Shown here one piece after another: positions 50,922 through 59,640 of a stretch of 64,000 bases of DNA. A program made the position numbers and the translations under genes. How positions within the stretch are numbered: the stretch's first letter is position 1; each line of letters starts with the position of its first letter. The notes under the pieces were generated by a model. The model was not told where the DNA came from. It saw only the letters and a list, made by a program, of their open reading frames with translations, and ran no database searches. The stretch spans positions 706,933 to 770,932 of the forward strand of contig NZ_JACHCZ010000003.1 in the NCBI RefSeq assembly GCF_014207255.1, read 5' to 3'. Origin of the DNA: Pseudomonas sp. JAI120. GTDB taxonomy: Bacteria; Pseudomonadota; Gammaproteobacteria; Pseudomonadales; Pseudomonadaceae.

Positions 50922-52883
50922 TCAGGGCAGCTCGAGGCCGCCCGCTGCTTTGTGCAGTTTGCGCAGGTGTTCACCCACCTGCTTGAGGTTGGCTTCACAC
51001 GCGGCAATCTCGGCGGCGCGGGACGGGTCCAGCAGCGCCCTCACCTCTTTATCCAGCTCACCGGTGAGTGATTGCAACTGCTTCTGGCGCTCGGCGCTTT
51101 CCGACTCCAGGCGCTTTGCTTCCGACGGTTGCGGCAGGCCATAGCCACCGCTGCCGAGCAGTTCCGCCGGGCGGCTGAGGAAGCCACTGTTGGCGAGGAT
51201 CTGCTGCAGTGTGGCGTTGGCTTTCTCCATGCCGCCGTTCTTCAGTTCACGGGCGCCGAGGTAGCGTTGCTTGACTTCGTCCTGGGCCAGCATGAGCTGT
51301 TTGCGAAAGCTCGCCTGTTCCAGCAGCAGCAGTGCGGCGCTGGTGCGCAGGTCAGCCTGGTCGAACCACTGGCGCCGCTCTTCGGCGCTGAGTGACAGCC
51401 AGTCTTCAACCTGGGTCTGCTTGATCGGCAGGTGTTTGCGCAGAACGTCGAACATGGCCTGGTAGCGTTCGCGGAAGGAGTCGAAGTGATACCCCAGACG
51501 CATGGCCTCGCGTTTGTCGTTGAGTACGCTGGTATCCGCCAGGCCACGGGCTTGCAGCACTTCCAGCAGGCCATTAGGCGTGATGTTGTCCAGGCCGGTC
51601 AGCTGCGGGTTGGCGCTGCCGCTGCGCAGAAGCTTCAGGCTTTCGACCGCGCAGTTGTTGGAAAGGAAATAATAGTTGCCGTCATAGCTCCAGTGCATTT
51701 CAGCAGCGTGCTCGACGGTGTCGTTGATCTCTTGGCGTGACAGTTTCAGGGGCACGGACGCCAGGCCGCGCAGTTCGGTCTTGGTGTATTCGTCGATCAC
51801 CTGAGCCAATGGCAACACGAACAGCCGTGACGGGTACTTGCCCACCAGGCCATCCCAACTGGACAACTGCACGTCACCGACGAACGCCCGATAGGACAGC
51901 ACCAGGTGCTGGTCCAAATCGAGCCGGCAGTCCGGCCCACGGGGGCGGCCCGGCGCGCAGATCACCAGGCGCAACATGCTGTGGCCCCAGCGGCTGACCA
52001 GGTTCTGGTTGGCTTCGGCCAGCAGGTAGTCGATTTCGTAGACCCGCTCCGGGTCGACGTGGCCCAACGGTGTCTTGGCGAAATCATTGCCGGCGTTGAG
52101 GAACGCGTAGGTCTTGGCGCAGGTGTCTTGTTCCGGTGGGGCCCAGCCGAAGTGTTCCTTGTAATAGCGGAACAGCGCGGGGCGTCGGCAGGCATAGCTT
52201 GGGTCGAGGAGGAAGTACTCCATATTGACCGCTACGAACTCCAGCGGGCTGGTGGTTTCGTAGATGTCCGGGCTGCGCGCGACCTGACGGTTATGTTGTT
52301 CGCGTTCACCGCGACGGCCGACATATTGCGGCCAGCCCGCCAGGTCCAGCAGGCGCGGGTCATCGCTGAGGGTGAAGCGCCGGTCATTCTGGCCACGGCA
52401 TTGATCGGGCAGGCCGATCAGGCCGGTGATGTTGTTCTGGCGGCTGCAACGCTGTATCAGCGCGCGCTCGTCTTTGGACCACAGGCGTGCGCGGTCATAG
52501 ATGTGGGTCAATTCATGCAGCACGGTGGCGAGCATTTCCCGGCGCACGGTGCCGTGGGGACGATTGGTTTTCTGGGTGGCGGCGCTGCCGTCGGTCAGGC
52601 TGGCCAGGAGGTTGCGGTTGAGGTCCAGTTCGGACACCAGGGAGGCCTGGCCGTAAGCGTTTTGGGGCATCTTGTCGGTCCAGCCGACATCAATGCGACG
52701 GTCCAACTGCTCGATAAAGCGCGGCGGCAATGCGCGCATCGCCTCATCAAGCAATGCCTGGCTGGCCTGCTGTTCGGCCGGGCTCAAGCCTTCTGGCTTG
52801 AGCCGCAGTTGTAGGCTGGCCTGGGCTGCGCTGGCACATAGCAGCACAGTCCCGGCCAGGAGCCAGGCGACAAGGCGCCTCAC
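50922..52883 (-). CDS. Exported DUF4105 protein with zinc-protease motif
   Basis: Exported protein of 653 aa with a signal peptide ending LLCASAAQASLQ. The N-terminal half has a metalloprotease-like site, His123-Glu-Leu-Thr-His127 (VLHELTHIYDRARLW), with a candidate third ligand Glu215 or Glu222 (SPLEFVAVNMEYF). The middle (about 280-420) is DUF4105, with His301 (RWGHSMLRLV) and Cys411 (SNNCAVESLK) spaced like a papain/NlpC-type pair. The last ~130 residues are helical and Gln/Glu-rich with coiled-coil character. The function is unknown; a cell-wall or protein hydrolase is an inference. Its start overlaps the stop of a DUF2388 gene by four bases. Confidence 0.85.
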   Translation of the reverse strand: MRRLVAWLLAGTVLLCASAAQASLQLRLKPEGLSPAEQQASQALLDEAMRALPPRFIEQLDRRIDVGWTDKMPQNAYGQASLVSELDLNRNLLASLTDGSAATQKTNRPHGTVRREMLATVLHELTHIYDRARLWSKDERALIQRCSRQNNITGLIGLPDQCRGQNDRRFTLSDDPRLLDLAGWPQYVGRRGEREQHNRQVARSPDIYETTSPLEFVAVNMEYFLLDPSYACRRPALFRYYKEHFGWAPPEQDTCAKTYAFLNAGNDFAKTPLGHVDPERVYEIDYLLAEANQNLVSRWGHSMLRLVICAPGRPRGPDCRLDLDQHLVLSYRAFVGDVQLSSWDGLVGKYPSRLFVLPLAQVIDEYTKTELRGLASVPLKLSRQEINDTVEHAAEMHWSYDGNYYFLSNNCAVESLKLLRSGSANPQLTGLDNITPNGLLEVLQARGLADTSVLNDKREAMRLGYHFDSFRERYQAMFDVLRKHLPIKQTQVEDWLSLSAEERRQWFDQADLRTSAALLLLEQASFRKQLMLAQDEVKQRYLGARELKNGGMEKANATLQQILANSGFLSRPAELLGSGGYGLPQPSEAKRLESESAERQKQLQSLTGELDKEVRALLDPSRAAEIAACEANLKQVGEHLRKLHKAAGGLELP

Positions 52884-53200
52884 AGAGCGAGAATAGCTTC
52901 GGCGAGGGTCTGGTCACTGGCGTCGCGCGCTTCCGGCAGGCGGGTGCGCAGGGTGTCGAAGGCCGCTTCCAACTGTGCGCCACGAATCTCGCCGTTGGTG
53001 GCGACGAAACTGGCCGCGTCATCGTGGGCTTCGCGCACGACTTTGGAGTCGCGGATGGAGGTGGTGGTGTCCGAGGTGAAATCAATGGTGCGGCCAGAGG
53101 CGCGAACAATGATGTTACTGGTGGCCACCAGGGTTTGTGCCTGGGCAACGTCGGCCAACAACAGCAGGCCAAGGGTGGCGGCGATCAGCGGGCTACGCAT
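52880..53200 (-). CDS. DUF2388 family secreted protein, paralogue A
   Basis: Protein of 106 aa with signal peptide LIAATLGLLLLADVAQAQ. The mature part has the family core: SDTTTSIRDSKVVREAHDDAASFVATNGEIRGAQLEAAFDTLR and a tail AEAILAL. Function unknown. It overlaps the DUF4105 start (ATGA), so the two are translated together. It shares about half of its core residues with the two next paralogues. Confidence 0.88.
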   Translation of the reverse strand: MRSPLIAATLGLLLLADVAQAQTLVATSNIIVRASGRTIDFTSDTTTSIRDSKVVREAHDDAASFVATNGEIRGAQLEAAFDTLRTRLPEARDASDQTLAEAILAL

Positions 53201-53226
53201 GGAATGACTCCGAAATACAAAGATGA

Positions 53227-53535
53227 TTATTGGACGAGAATTGCTTGCGCCAGTTCAAGGTCGCTGGCGTTAAGTTTTGGTTGGGTGCGGCGCAGATAAT
53301 CCAGCGCGGACTCCAGCCGTGCACCCCGCCATTGGCCGTCAGTGGCGATAAATGCAGCGGCATCATCCTGGGCAGCCACGACCACTTTCCGGTCGAAAGG
53401 CGCGGAAGTCACCTTGCTGGTGGCATACGCACTCGCGACGGTACCTTGGATGGTCAGGTCAAAGGCCGAAGCCAATGGCGACCAACTGGCACACAACAAC
53501 ACAGGGACTATTAGCAGACGGTATGAAAAAGCCAT
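53227..53535 (-). CDS. DUF2388 family secreted protein, paralogue B
   Basis: Protein of 102 aa, with a signal peptide ending CASWSPLASAFD. The core is more diverged: KVVVAAQDDAAAFIATDGQWRGARLESALDYLRRTQP, tail AQAILVQ. The start at 53535 (MAFSYRLL) is preferred; the open frame reaches 53604, but those residues resemble leader. It lies 26 bp before paralogue A. Function unknown. Confidence 0.85.
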   Translation of the reverse strand: MAFSYRLLIVPVLLCASWSPLASAFDLTIQGTVASAYATSKVTSAPFDRKVVVAAQDDAAAFIATDGQWRGARLESALDYLRRTQPKLNASDLELAQAILVQ

Positions 53536-53605
53536 GGGACTCGACAACTGAAAGCGAGCGCCAAGGCTAGCGTAATGCCCGGGAGAGAGCCAGTGCGGCG
53601 GCATC

Positions 53606-53626
53606 AGGGAGCGACGGGCGCTCCCT
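53606..53626 (-). terminator. Hairpin between DUF2388 paralogues C and B
   Basis: AGGGAGCG and CGCTCCCT pair around a five-base loop just after the stop of paralogue C. No T-run follows on the minus strand, so it may be an attenuator or RNA-end stabiliser. Confidence 0.45.
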
Positions 53627-53638
53627 TTGTCAGCTCCC

Positions 53639-53959
53639 TCAAATAGCCAGGATGGCTTGGGCCAGTTGTGCGTCAGTCGCGGTGTTCAGTTGCGGTGCTT
53701 GTTGGCGGATCTGGGCCAAGGCGCTTTCCAGCTTCACACCACGAATGGCACCTTCGCTGGCGACGAAGCTGGCTGCGTCGTCACGGGCGGCGCGCACGAC
53801 TTTGTTATCCCGCAGGGACGAAGTGGCATCGGAGGTGGCGTCGGAAGTAGCCTTCAATGCGCCGACGATGGAGTCGGTGGTCACGATGAAGCTGGTCGCG
53901 CTGGCGTTGGTGGCCAGGGCCAACAGGGCTGCAGCACTCAGCAGGCGAATAAGGGGCAT
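53639..53959 (-). CDS. DUF2388 family secreted protein, paralogue C
   Basis: Protein of 106 aa with signal peptide LLSAAALLALATNASATS. The mature part contains the repeat SDATSDATSSLRDNKVVRAARDDAASFVASEGAIRGVKLESALAQIR and the tail AQAILAI. It is the first gene of the group that ends in the DUF4105 gene. AGGAGT stands before the ATG. Function unknown. Confidence 0.88.
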   Translation of the reverse strand: MPLIRLLSAAALLALATNASATSFIVTTDSIVGALKATSDATSDATSSLRDNKVVRAARDDAASFVASEGAIRGVKLESALAQIRQQAPQLNTATDAQLAQAILAI

Positions 53960-54094
53960 GGGGTGACTCCTGTAGGTGAACGAATAAGGTGGCGCAGGGC
54001 AGCCATTGGGGATCAGACGCCTGTTCTAACGGTTCGCCACGTTGTGGCTGGATATTAAGCCGCTGTTTATCCGTTCGGAAAGCTTATTGACTGC

Positions 54095-54280
54095 CTAGTC
54101 TCGCCAGAACGGCTTTGACAGCTCGGCCATTCGGTCTCCCGGGCTGATGCCGACATCGGAGAGTTCTCGCAGATCAAGCTGCGCCAGTTGGCGTCGTTCG
54201 TAGGCGTGGCGTACCCATTTGGCCAGCGTGGAAACGGTCCTGTGTAACAGCCCTTTATAGAGAGAGGGTTGGGTGTCCAT
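54095..54280 (-). CDS. DUF1127 domain protein 1
   Basis: Small basic protein of 61 aa with the DUF1127 motif in the C-terminal half: RRQLAQLDLRELSDVGISPGDRMAELSKPFWRD. The longer open frame to 54451 has no support. DUF1127 proteins have been tied to RNA maturation, phosphate and arginine metabolism in other bacteria; the role here is unknown. It shares an upstream 13-bp repeat with DUF1127 protein 2. Confidence 0.85.
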   Translation of the reverse strand: MDTQPSLYKGLLHRTVSTLAKWVRHAYERRQLAQLDLRELSDVGISPGDRMAELSKPFWRD

Positions 54281-54386
54281 GGTGAGCGCCTTTCGTGAGG
54301 TCCTGGAACACCATGGTGGGCGAGTTGCTTTGACCGTTACAGATACACCAAAGCTTAATTGTACTGCATAACTGTTGTATTTTTTA

Positions 54387-54399
54387 AACTGTACCTGTC
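54387..54399 (-). promoter_or_regulatory. Operator-like repeat, copy 1
   Basis: AACTGTACCTGTC on the plus strand, 107 bp upstream of DUF1127 gene 1. The same 13 bases occur at 54907-54919. A further TTGTACTGCATAACTGT at 54359-54375 adds related half-sites (GTAC/ACTGT). Confidence 0.55.
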
Positions 54400-54444
54400 C
54401 GGACCAATGGCTTCTGTTTGGCCTTGAAAAAGGCAGGTTCGGAA

Positions 54445-54485
54445 ACAACAAAGCCCGCCTCCGGTTTCCCGGGGCGGGCTTTGTT
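54445..54485. terminator. Terminator between the two DUF1127 genes
   Basis: AACAAAGCCCGCC and GGCGGGCTTTGTT form a perfect 13-bp stem with a loop of about 14 bases (CCGGTTTCCCGG, itself paired). It ends DUF1127 gene 2 on the minus strand; the plus side has TTTTG. Confidence 0.8.
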
Positions 54486-54539
54486 TTGACAAATCAGTGC
54501 TGGCAGTGGACCCGGTGGGTCAGGGCCAGCGGGCGCCAA

Positions 54540-54755
54540 TTAGCGCCAGAACGGCTTGCTCAGCTCTTCGTAGCGTTGAGCTTCGCTGATACCGGCGTCA
54601 GCCAGCAGACGCGAATCCAGACGAGCCAGTTGATGGCGGCTGGAGATGCGGCGCTGCCACAGCATCAGGTTGGCGAGAACGCGCAAAGGCAGGGAAGCCT
54701 GGGTGTTTACAGCTTTTTCTTCGAAGAACAGTTCGGAACTGAGTGTACGTTCCAT
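54540..54755 (-). CDS. DUF1127 domain protein 2
   Basis: Protein of 71 aa with the same C-terminal motif as protein 1: RRISSRHQLARLDSRLLADAGISEAQRYEELSKPFWR. AAGGATGTCATC provides the ribosome site before the ATG at 54755. Both DUF1127 genes end in the nearly identical ELSKPFWR. Function unknown. Confidence 0.88.
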   Translation of the reverse strand: MERTLSSELFFEEKAVNTQASLPLRVLANLMLWQRRISSRHQLARLDSRLLADAGISEAQRYEELSKPFWR

Positions 54756-55073
54756 GATGACATCCTTCCGCTTGTGGCGGGATTAGGTAGTGGTTTAACT
54801 GATGCCAATGATCCTCTTCCGGCGCAAGACTCTCTAGATACAGTTCACCTGTATTGTGAGGGGCCAGTTAACTGTTTAAAGGTGCTGTACTGTACGGAAA
54901 TGGGGCAACTGTACCTGTCTGCACTTAAATAGTGCGAAATAGGCATTTTACAATGCTGGTGTGGGAATTTTCGGTAGGAAAAGACCGGTACAGCAGTACA
55001 GTTTTTTCAAGAAGCGAGGGTTATGCAATCGAGCTGACGAAACTGTGTTTGCATCAGCTCGAATCTGTACCAA
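54756..55073. other. Gap with repeated GTACAG-type half-sites
   Basis: This 318-bp gap holds no gene. It contains several related elements: TACAGTTCACCTGTATT (about 54839), CTGTACTGTAC (54885-54895), AACTGTACCTGTC (54907-54919), GGTACAGCAGTACAGTT (54987-55003) and CTGTACC (about 55065). Their density suggests one DNA-binding protein acting on both DUF1127 genes. Confidence 0.6.
54907..54919 (-). promoter_or_regulatory. Operator-like repeat, copy 2
   Basis: AACTGTACCTGTC, identical to copy 1 at 54387-54399, 152 bp upstream of DUF1127 gene 2. On the minus strand it reads GACAGGTACAGTT and is followed by GTACAGTACAG, giving direct GTACAG repeats. Confidence 0.55.
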
Positions 55074-56567
55074 TCAAGCCTTGAGCATATGCCCGGTTTC
55101 TTCCAGGTTAATGTGCCAACTCAGTGCTTCGCGCAGGATGTGTGGGGTGTGTCCGCCGATGGCGCAGGCAGCATTGAAGTAATTGTTCAGCGCATCGCGG
55201 TACGCCGGGTGCACACAGTTGTCGATGATCACCCGGGCTCGCTCCCGCGGCGCCAGGCCACGCAAGTCGGCGAGGCCTACTTCGGTGACCAGGATGTCGA
55301 CGTCATGCTCAGTGTGGTCCACATGGCTGACCATCGGCACCACGCTGGAAATCGCGCCGCCCTTGGCAATCGACTTGGTGACGAAGATCGCCAGGTGCGC
55401 GTTGCGCGCGAAGTCGCCGGAACCGCCAATACCGTTCATCATCCGCGTGCCGCAGATGTGGGTGGAGTTGACGTTGCCGTAGATGTCGAATTCCAGCGCG
55501 GTGTTGATGCCGATAATGCCCAGGCGACGCACCACTTCAGGGTGATTGGAGATTTCCTGCGGGCGCAGCACCAGCTTGTCTTTGTAGTGCTCCAGGTTGC
55601 CGAACACGTCGGCATTGCGCCGCTCCGACAAGGTGATCGAGCTGCCCGAGGCGAAGCTCAGCTTGCCGGCGTCGATCAGGTCGAACGTCGAGTCCTGCAA
55701 CACTTCCGAATACATGGTCAGGTCTTCGAACGGCGAATCGATCAGGCCGCACATCACTGCGTTGGCAATGTTGCCGATCCCGGCCTGCAGCGGGCCGAGC
55801 TTGTTGGTCATGCGCCCGGCGTCCACTTCCTGCTTGAGGAAGTTGATCAGGTGGTTGGCGATGCCCTGGGTGTCGCTGTCGGGTGGCGTCACGGTGGAGG
55901 CTGAGTCGGCCTGATTGGTGATCACGATGGCGACGATCTTCTCCGGCGGGATCGGGATCGCAGTGCTGCCGATACGGTCGTCGACCTTTACCAGCGGGAT
56001 CGGCGTCCGGGTTGGCCGGTACGTCGGGATATAGATGTCGTGCAGCCCTTCCAGGTTCGGGTTGTGCGCCAGGTTGATCTCGACGATCACTTGCTTGGCG
56101 AAAATCGCGAAACTGGCCGAGTTGCCCACGGACGTGGTGGGCACGATGTGCCCTTGTTCAGTGATCGCGACCGCTTCAATCACCGCGATGTCTGGCAGCT
56201 TGAGCTGGTTGTTGCGCAGTTGCTCGACGGTTTCCGACAGGTGCTGATCGATAAACATCACTTCGCCGGCGTTGATTGCCTTGCGCAAGGTGCTATCGAC
56301 CTGGAACGGCATGCGTCGGGACAGCACGCCGGCTTCGGTCAGTTGCTTGTCCAGGTCGTTACCCAGGCTGGCACCGGTCATCAGGGTGATTTTCAGCGGG
56401 GACGTCTTGGCGCGCTCGGCCAGGGCGTGGGGGACGGCCTTGGCTTCACCGGCTCGGGTGAAGCCGCTCATGCCGACGGTCATGCCGTCCTCGATCAGTG
56501 CGGCGGCGTCTGCCGCGCTCATGACCTTGTTCAACAACGAAGGCAAGCGGATACGATCACGGTACAT
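55074..56567 (-). CDS. Acetyl-CoA hydrolase/CoA transferase
   Basis: Cytoplasmic enzyme of 497 aa of the class I CoA-transferase group (Ach1/Cat1/SucCoA transferase-like). The catalytic Glu lies in NTALEFDIYGNVNSTH; oxyanion and CoA loops are visible (GMSGFTRAGEAKAVPHALAER, GIGGSGDFARNAHLAIFV). In related bacteria it moves CoA between acetate and succinate. It matches PA5445. The start at 56567 (MYRDRIRLPSLLNKV) is clean. No regulator is adjacent. Confidence 0.94.
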   Translation of the reverse strand: MYRDRIRLPSLLNKVMSAADAAALIEDGMTVGMSGFTRAGEAKAVPHALAERAKTSPLKITLMTGASLGNDLDKQLTEAGVLSRRMPFQVDSTLRKAINAGEVMFIDQHLSETVEQLRNNQLKLPDIAVIEAVAITEQGHIVPTTSVGNSASFAIFAKQVIVEINLAHNPNLEGLHDIYIPTYRPTRTPIPLVKVDDRIGSTAIPIPPEKIVAIVITNQADSASTVTPPDSDTQGIANHLINFLKQEVDAGRMTNKLGPLQAGIGNIANAVMCGLIDSPFEDLTMYSEVLQDSTFDLIDAGKLSFASGSSITLSERRNADVFGNLEHYKDKLVLRPQEISNHPEVVRRLGIIGINTALEFDIYGNVNSTHICGTRMMNGIGGSGDFARNAHLAIFVTKSIAKGGAISSVVPMVSHVDHTEHDVDILVTEVGLADLRGLAPRERARVIIDNCVHPAYRDALNNYFNAACAIGGHTPHILREALSWHINLEETGHMLKA

Positions 56568-56694
56568 GAATTGTTATCTCAGGCTACGGAAGCAAGGTGG
56601 GCAGTGTAGTGATTTCAAAAAATTTCGGCCCGCTACCATGGTCGAATGCGGGGCAGCGATTTAGAGCCTTTGGTCGGGTTTCATGGGGTAATAA

Positions 56695-56725
56695 AAAACC
56701 CCAGCCTACAGGAGGCCGGGGTTTG
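56695..56725 (-). terminator. Terminator of the pnt operon
   Basis: AAACCCCAGCCT and AGGCCGGGGTTT pair with one mismatch around ACAGG, with an A-run on the left that becomes a T-run on the minus strand. It lies about 22 bp after the pntB stop. Confidence 0.8.
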
Positions 56726-56746
56726 GAGTATTGCGCTGAAGCAGTG

Positions 56747-58183
56747 TTACTCGACGGCCTTGACCATGTCTTCAATGACCTTCTTCGCGTCACCAAAGAC
56801 CATCATGGTCTTGTCCAGGTAGAACAGTTCGTTATCCAGCCCGGCATAACCACTGGCCATTGAGCGCTTGTTGACAATTATGGTCTTGGCCTTGAACGCT
56901 TCCAGGATCGGCATGCCGGCAATCGGCGAGTTGGGGTCGTTCTTCGCGGCCGGGTTGACCACGTCGTTCGCGCCCAGCACCAGTACCACGTCGGCCTGGC
57001 CGAATTCGGAGTTGATGTCCTCCATCTCGAACACCTGGTCGTAAGGCACTTCCGCCTCGGCGAGTAGGACGTTCATATGCCCAGGCATACGGCCGGCCAC
57101 TGGGTGGATCGCGTATTTCACGGTCACGCCACGGTGGGTCAGCTTTTCGGTCAGTTCCTTCAGCGCATGCTGTGCCCGTGCCACTGCCAAGCCATAGCCT
57201 GGAACGATGATCACGGTGTCGGCGTTGGTCAGCAGGAAGGTGGCGTCGTCGGCCGAACCGGACTTCACTGGGCGTGCTTCTTTAGAACCCGCTGCAGCAC
57301 CGGCATCCGGCGCATTGCCGAAACCGCCGAGCAGTACATTAAAGAAGGAACGGTTCATCGCCTTGCACATGATGTACGACAGGATCGCGCCGCTGGAGCC
57401 CACCAGGGAGCCGGCGATGATCAGCATCGAGTTGTTCAGCGAGAAGCCGATCCCTGCCGCTGCCCAGCCGGAGTAGCTGTTGAGCATCGAAACGACGACC
57501 GGCATATCGGCGCCGCCAATCGGGATGATGATCAGCACGCCCAGCACGAACGCCAGGGCCAGCATCAGCGCGAAGGCGCTGAGGTTGCCGGTGAACATGA
57601 AGGCCAGGCCCAGGCCCAGCGTCAGCAGGCCGAGCACCAGATTCAGCTTGTGCTGGCCGCCGAACTGTACCGGTGCGCCTTGGAACAGGCGGAACTTGTA
57701 CTTGCCCGACAACTTGCCGAACGCGATCACCGAACCGGAGAAGGTAATCGCACCAATAGCCGCACCGAGGAACAGCTCCAGGCGGTTGCCCGCCGGGATC
57801 GCGTCGCCCAGGTGTTTGACGATGCCCAGGGACTGCGGCTCGACCACGGCGGCAATGGCGATAAACACCGCGGCCAGGCCGATCATGCTGTGCATGAATG
57901 CCACAAGCTCCGGCATCTTGGTCATTTCTACGCGCTTGGCCATGACCGAACCGGCGGTGCCGCCAACCAGCAGGCCTACGATCACATAGCCGATGCCGGC
58001 AGTGGCCAGTTCAGCGCCGAGCTTATAGATGAGGCCCACCGTAGTGAGTACCGCCAGCGCCATGCCGAGCATGCCGAACAGGTTGCCGCGCCGCGACGTG
58101 GTTGGGTGTGACAGGCCTTTAAGGGCCTGGATAAAGCAGATCGACGCGATCAGGTAGAGCGTCGTCACGAGATTCATGCTCAT
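56747..58183 (-). CDS. pntB: NAD(P) transhydrogenase subunit beta
   Basis: Membrane and NADP(H)-binding subunit of the proton-pumping transhydrogenase, 478 aa. The first ~280 residues hold about nine helices; the C-terminal domain III binds NADP (VIIVPGYGLAVARAQHALKELTEKL, HPVAGRMPGHMNVLLAEAEVPYD, LVLGANDVVNPAAKNDPNSPIAGMP). Its ATG at 58183 overlaps the last base of the pntAB stop. It supplies NADPH using proton-motive force. Confidence 0.97.
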   Translation of the reverse strand: MSMNLVTTLYLIASICFIQALKGLSHPTTSRRGNLFGMLGMALAVLTTVGLIYKLGAELATAGIGYVIVGLLVGGTAGSVMAKRVEMTKMPELVAFMHSMIGLAAVFIAIAAVVEPQSLGIVKHLGDAIPAGNRLELFLGAAIGAITFSGSVIAFGKLSGKYKFRLFQGAPVQFGGQHKLNLVLGLLTLGLGLAFMFTGNLSAFALMLALAFVLGVLIIIPIGGADMPVVVSMLNSYSGWAAAGIGFSLNNSMLIIAGSLVGSSGAILSYIMCKAMNRSFFNVLLGGFGNAPDAGAAAGSKEARPVKSGSADDATFLLTNADTVIIVPGYGLAVARAQHALKELTEKLTHRGVTVKYAIHPVAGRMPGHMNVLLAEAEVPYDQVFEMEDINSEFGQADVVLVLGANDVVNPAAKNDPNSPIAGMPILEAFKAKTIIVNKRSMASGYAGLDNELFYLDKTMMVFGDAKKVIEDMVKAVE

Positions 58184-58503
58184 TACTTCGGCGCCTCTTC
58201 TTTTGCTTTCGGGGCTTTCTTCTTGAACATCTCAAGCATTCGGCGCGTTACCAGGAAGCCGCCGAACACGTTGACCGCCGCCAGGGCCACGGCCAGGGTA
58301 CCCATGGTCTTACCCAGTGGAGTAACAGTCAGTGCTGCGGCGAGCATTGCGCCGACAATCACAATCGCCGAAATGGCGTTGGTCACTGCCATCAACGGTG
58401 TGTGCAGTGCGGGCGTGACGTTCCAGACCACGTGGTAACCGACATAAATCGCCAGCACAAAGATGATCAGGTTGTAGATACCGGGGGAGATAAGCTCTTC
58501 CAT
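58183..58503 (-). CDS. pntAB: NAD(P) transhydrogenase subunit alpha part 2
   Basis: Membrane part of the alpha subunit, 106 aa with about three to four helices (YNLIIFVLAIYVGYHVVWNV, AISAIVIVGAMLAAALT, GTLAVALAAVNVFGGFLVTRRMLEMF). In pseudomonads the alpha subunit is split into two genes, as here. The end is Lys/Glu-rich. It lies 15 bp after pntAA. Confidence 0.96.
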   Translation of the reverse strand: MEELISPGIYNLIIFVLAIYVGYHVVWNVTPALHTPLMAVTNAISAIVIVGAMLAAALTVTPLGKTMGTLAVALAAVNVFGGFLVTRRMLEMFKKKAPKAKEEAPK

Positions 58504-58518
58504 CGTCTGAATCCCTGC

Positions 58519-59640
58519 TTAGGCGTTTTTGCGGATGACTTGGCCGTCGCGGCACATGAGGCACGCGGCGACGATGTCGTCTTCGAGGTTGATTTCAAAC
58601 TGCCCTTCCTTGTTGAAGACCAGCTTCAGGAAGTCCAGCAGGTTGCGCGCATACAAGGCCGAGGCATCGGCGGCGACTGCACCGGCAAGGTTGGTCGGGC
58701 CGCAGATGATCACGCCGTTCTCCACCACCACCTGGTCGGCGACGGTCAGCGGGCAGTTGCCACCCTGAGCGGCCGCGAGGTCGATGACCACCGAGCCGGG
58801 CTTCATCTGCGCGACGGTATCGGCGCTGAGCAAGGTCGGTGCCTTGCGGCCGGGGATCAGGGCGGTGGTGATGACAATGTCGGCCTGCTTCGCACGTTCG
58901 TGCACGGCCAGGGCCTGGCGCTGCATCCAGCTGGTGGGCATCGGACGCGCGTAACCGCCGACGCCGACGGCGCATTCACGTTCTTCGTCGGTTTCGTAGG
59001 GCACGTCGACGAACTTGGCGCCAAGGGATTCAATTTGCTCTTTTACGGCTGGACGCACATCAGATGCTTCGATCACTGCACCCAAGCGTTTCGCCGTGGC
59101 GATTGCCTGCAAGCCCGCGACGCCGGCGCCGAGGATCAGCACACGTGCGGCCTTCACCGTGCCGGCGGCGGTCATCAGCATCGGCATGAAGCGCGGATAA
59201 TGGTGGGCGGCGAGCAGCACGGCTTTATAGCCGGCAATGTTGGCCTGGGAAGACAGCACGTCGAGGCTCTGGGCCCGCGAGGTGCGTGGCGCAGCTTCCA
59301 GCGCAAAGGCGGTGATGCCCTGCTCGGCCAGCTTGGCAATGGTTTCATTGCTGAACGGATTGAGCATGCCCACCAACACGGTGCCGCTTTTGATCAGCGC
59401 CAGCTCGCTGTCGCTCGGGGCGACCACCTTGAGAATCAGCTCGGCGCCTAACGCATCGCCGGCGCTGCCAATGGTCGCGCCTGCCGCCTCATAGGCACTG
59501 TCGACGATGCTGGCATTGATGCCTGCGCCGCTTTGAACAGTGACCTTATGGCCCTGGCCGATCAGCTTCTTGATGGTTTCCGGGGTGGCAGCCACCCGCG
59601 TTTCACCGGTCTGGGTTTCGAGAGGAACACCAATGTGCAC
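58519..59640 (-). CDS. pntAA: NAD(P) transhydrogenase subunit alpha part 1
   Basis: Soluble NAD(H)-binding domain I, 373 aa, of the alanine dehydrogenase/PntA family. Markers are MHIGVPLETQTGETRVAATPETI, the Rossmann loop VLILGAGVAGLQAIATAKRLGA and the DIVITTALIPGRKAPTLLS segment. First gene of the pnt operon. No helix is present, consistent with the split form. Confidence 0.97.
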   Translation of the reverse strand: MHIGVPLETQTGETRVAATPETIKKLIGQGHKVTVQSGAGINASIVDSAYEAAGATIGSAGDALGAELILKVVAPSDSELALIKSGTVLVGMLNPFSNETIAKLAEQGITAFALEAAPRTSRAQSLDVLSSQANIAGYKAVLLAAHHYPRFMPMLMTAAGTVKAARVLILGAGVAGLQAIATAKRLGAVIEASDVRPAVKEQIESLGAKFVDVPYETDEERECAVGVGGYARPMPTSWMQRQALAVHERAKQADIVITTALIPGRKAPTLLSADTVAQMKPGSVVIDLAAAQGGNCPLTVADQVVVENGVIICGPTNLAGAVAADASALYARNLLDFLKLVFNKEGQFEINLEDDIVAACLMCRDGQVIRKNA

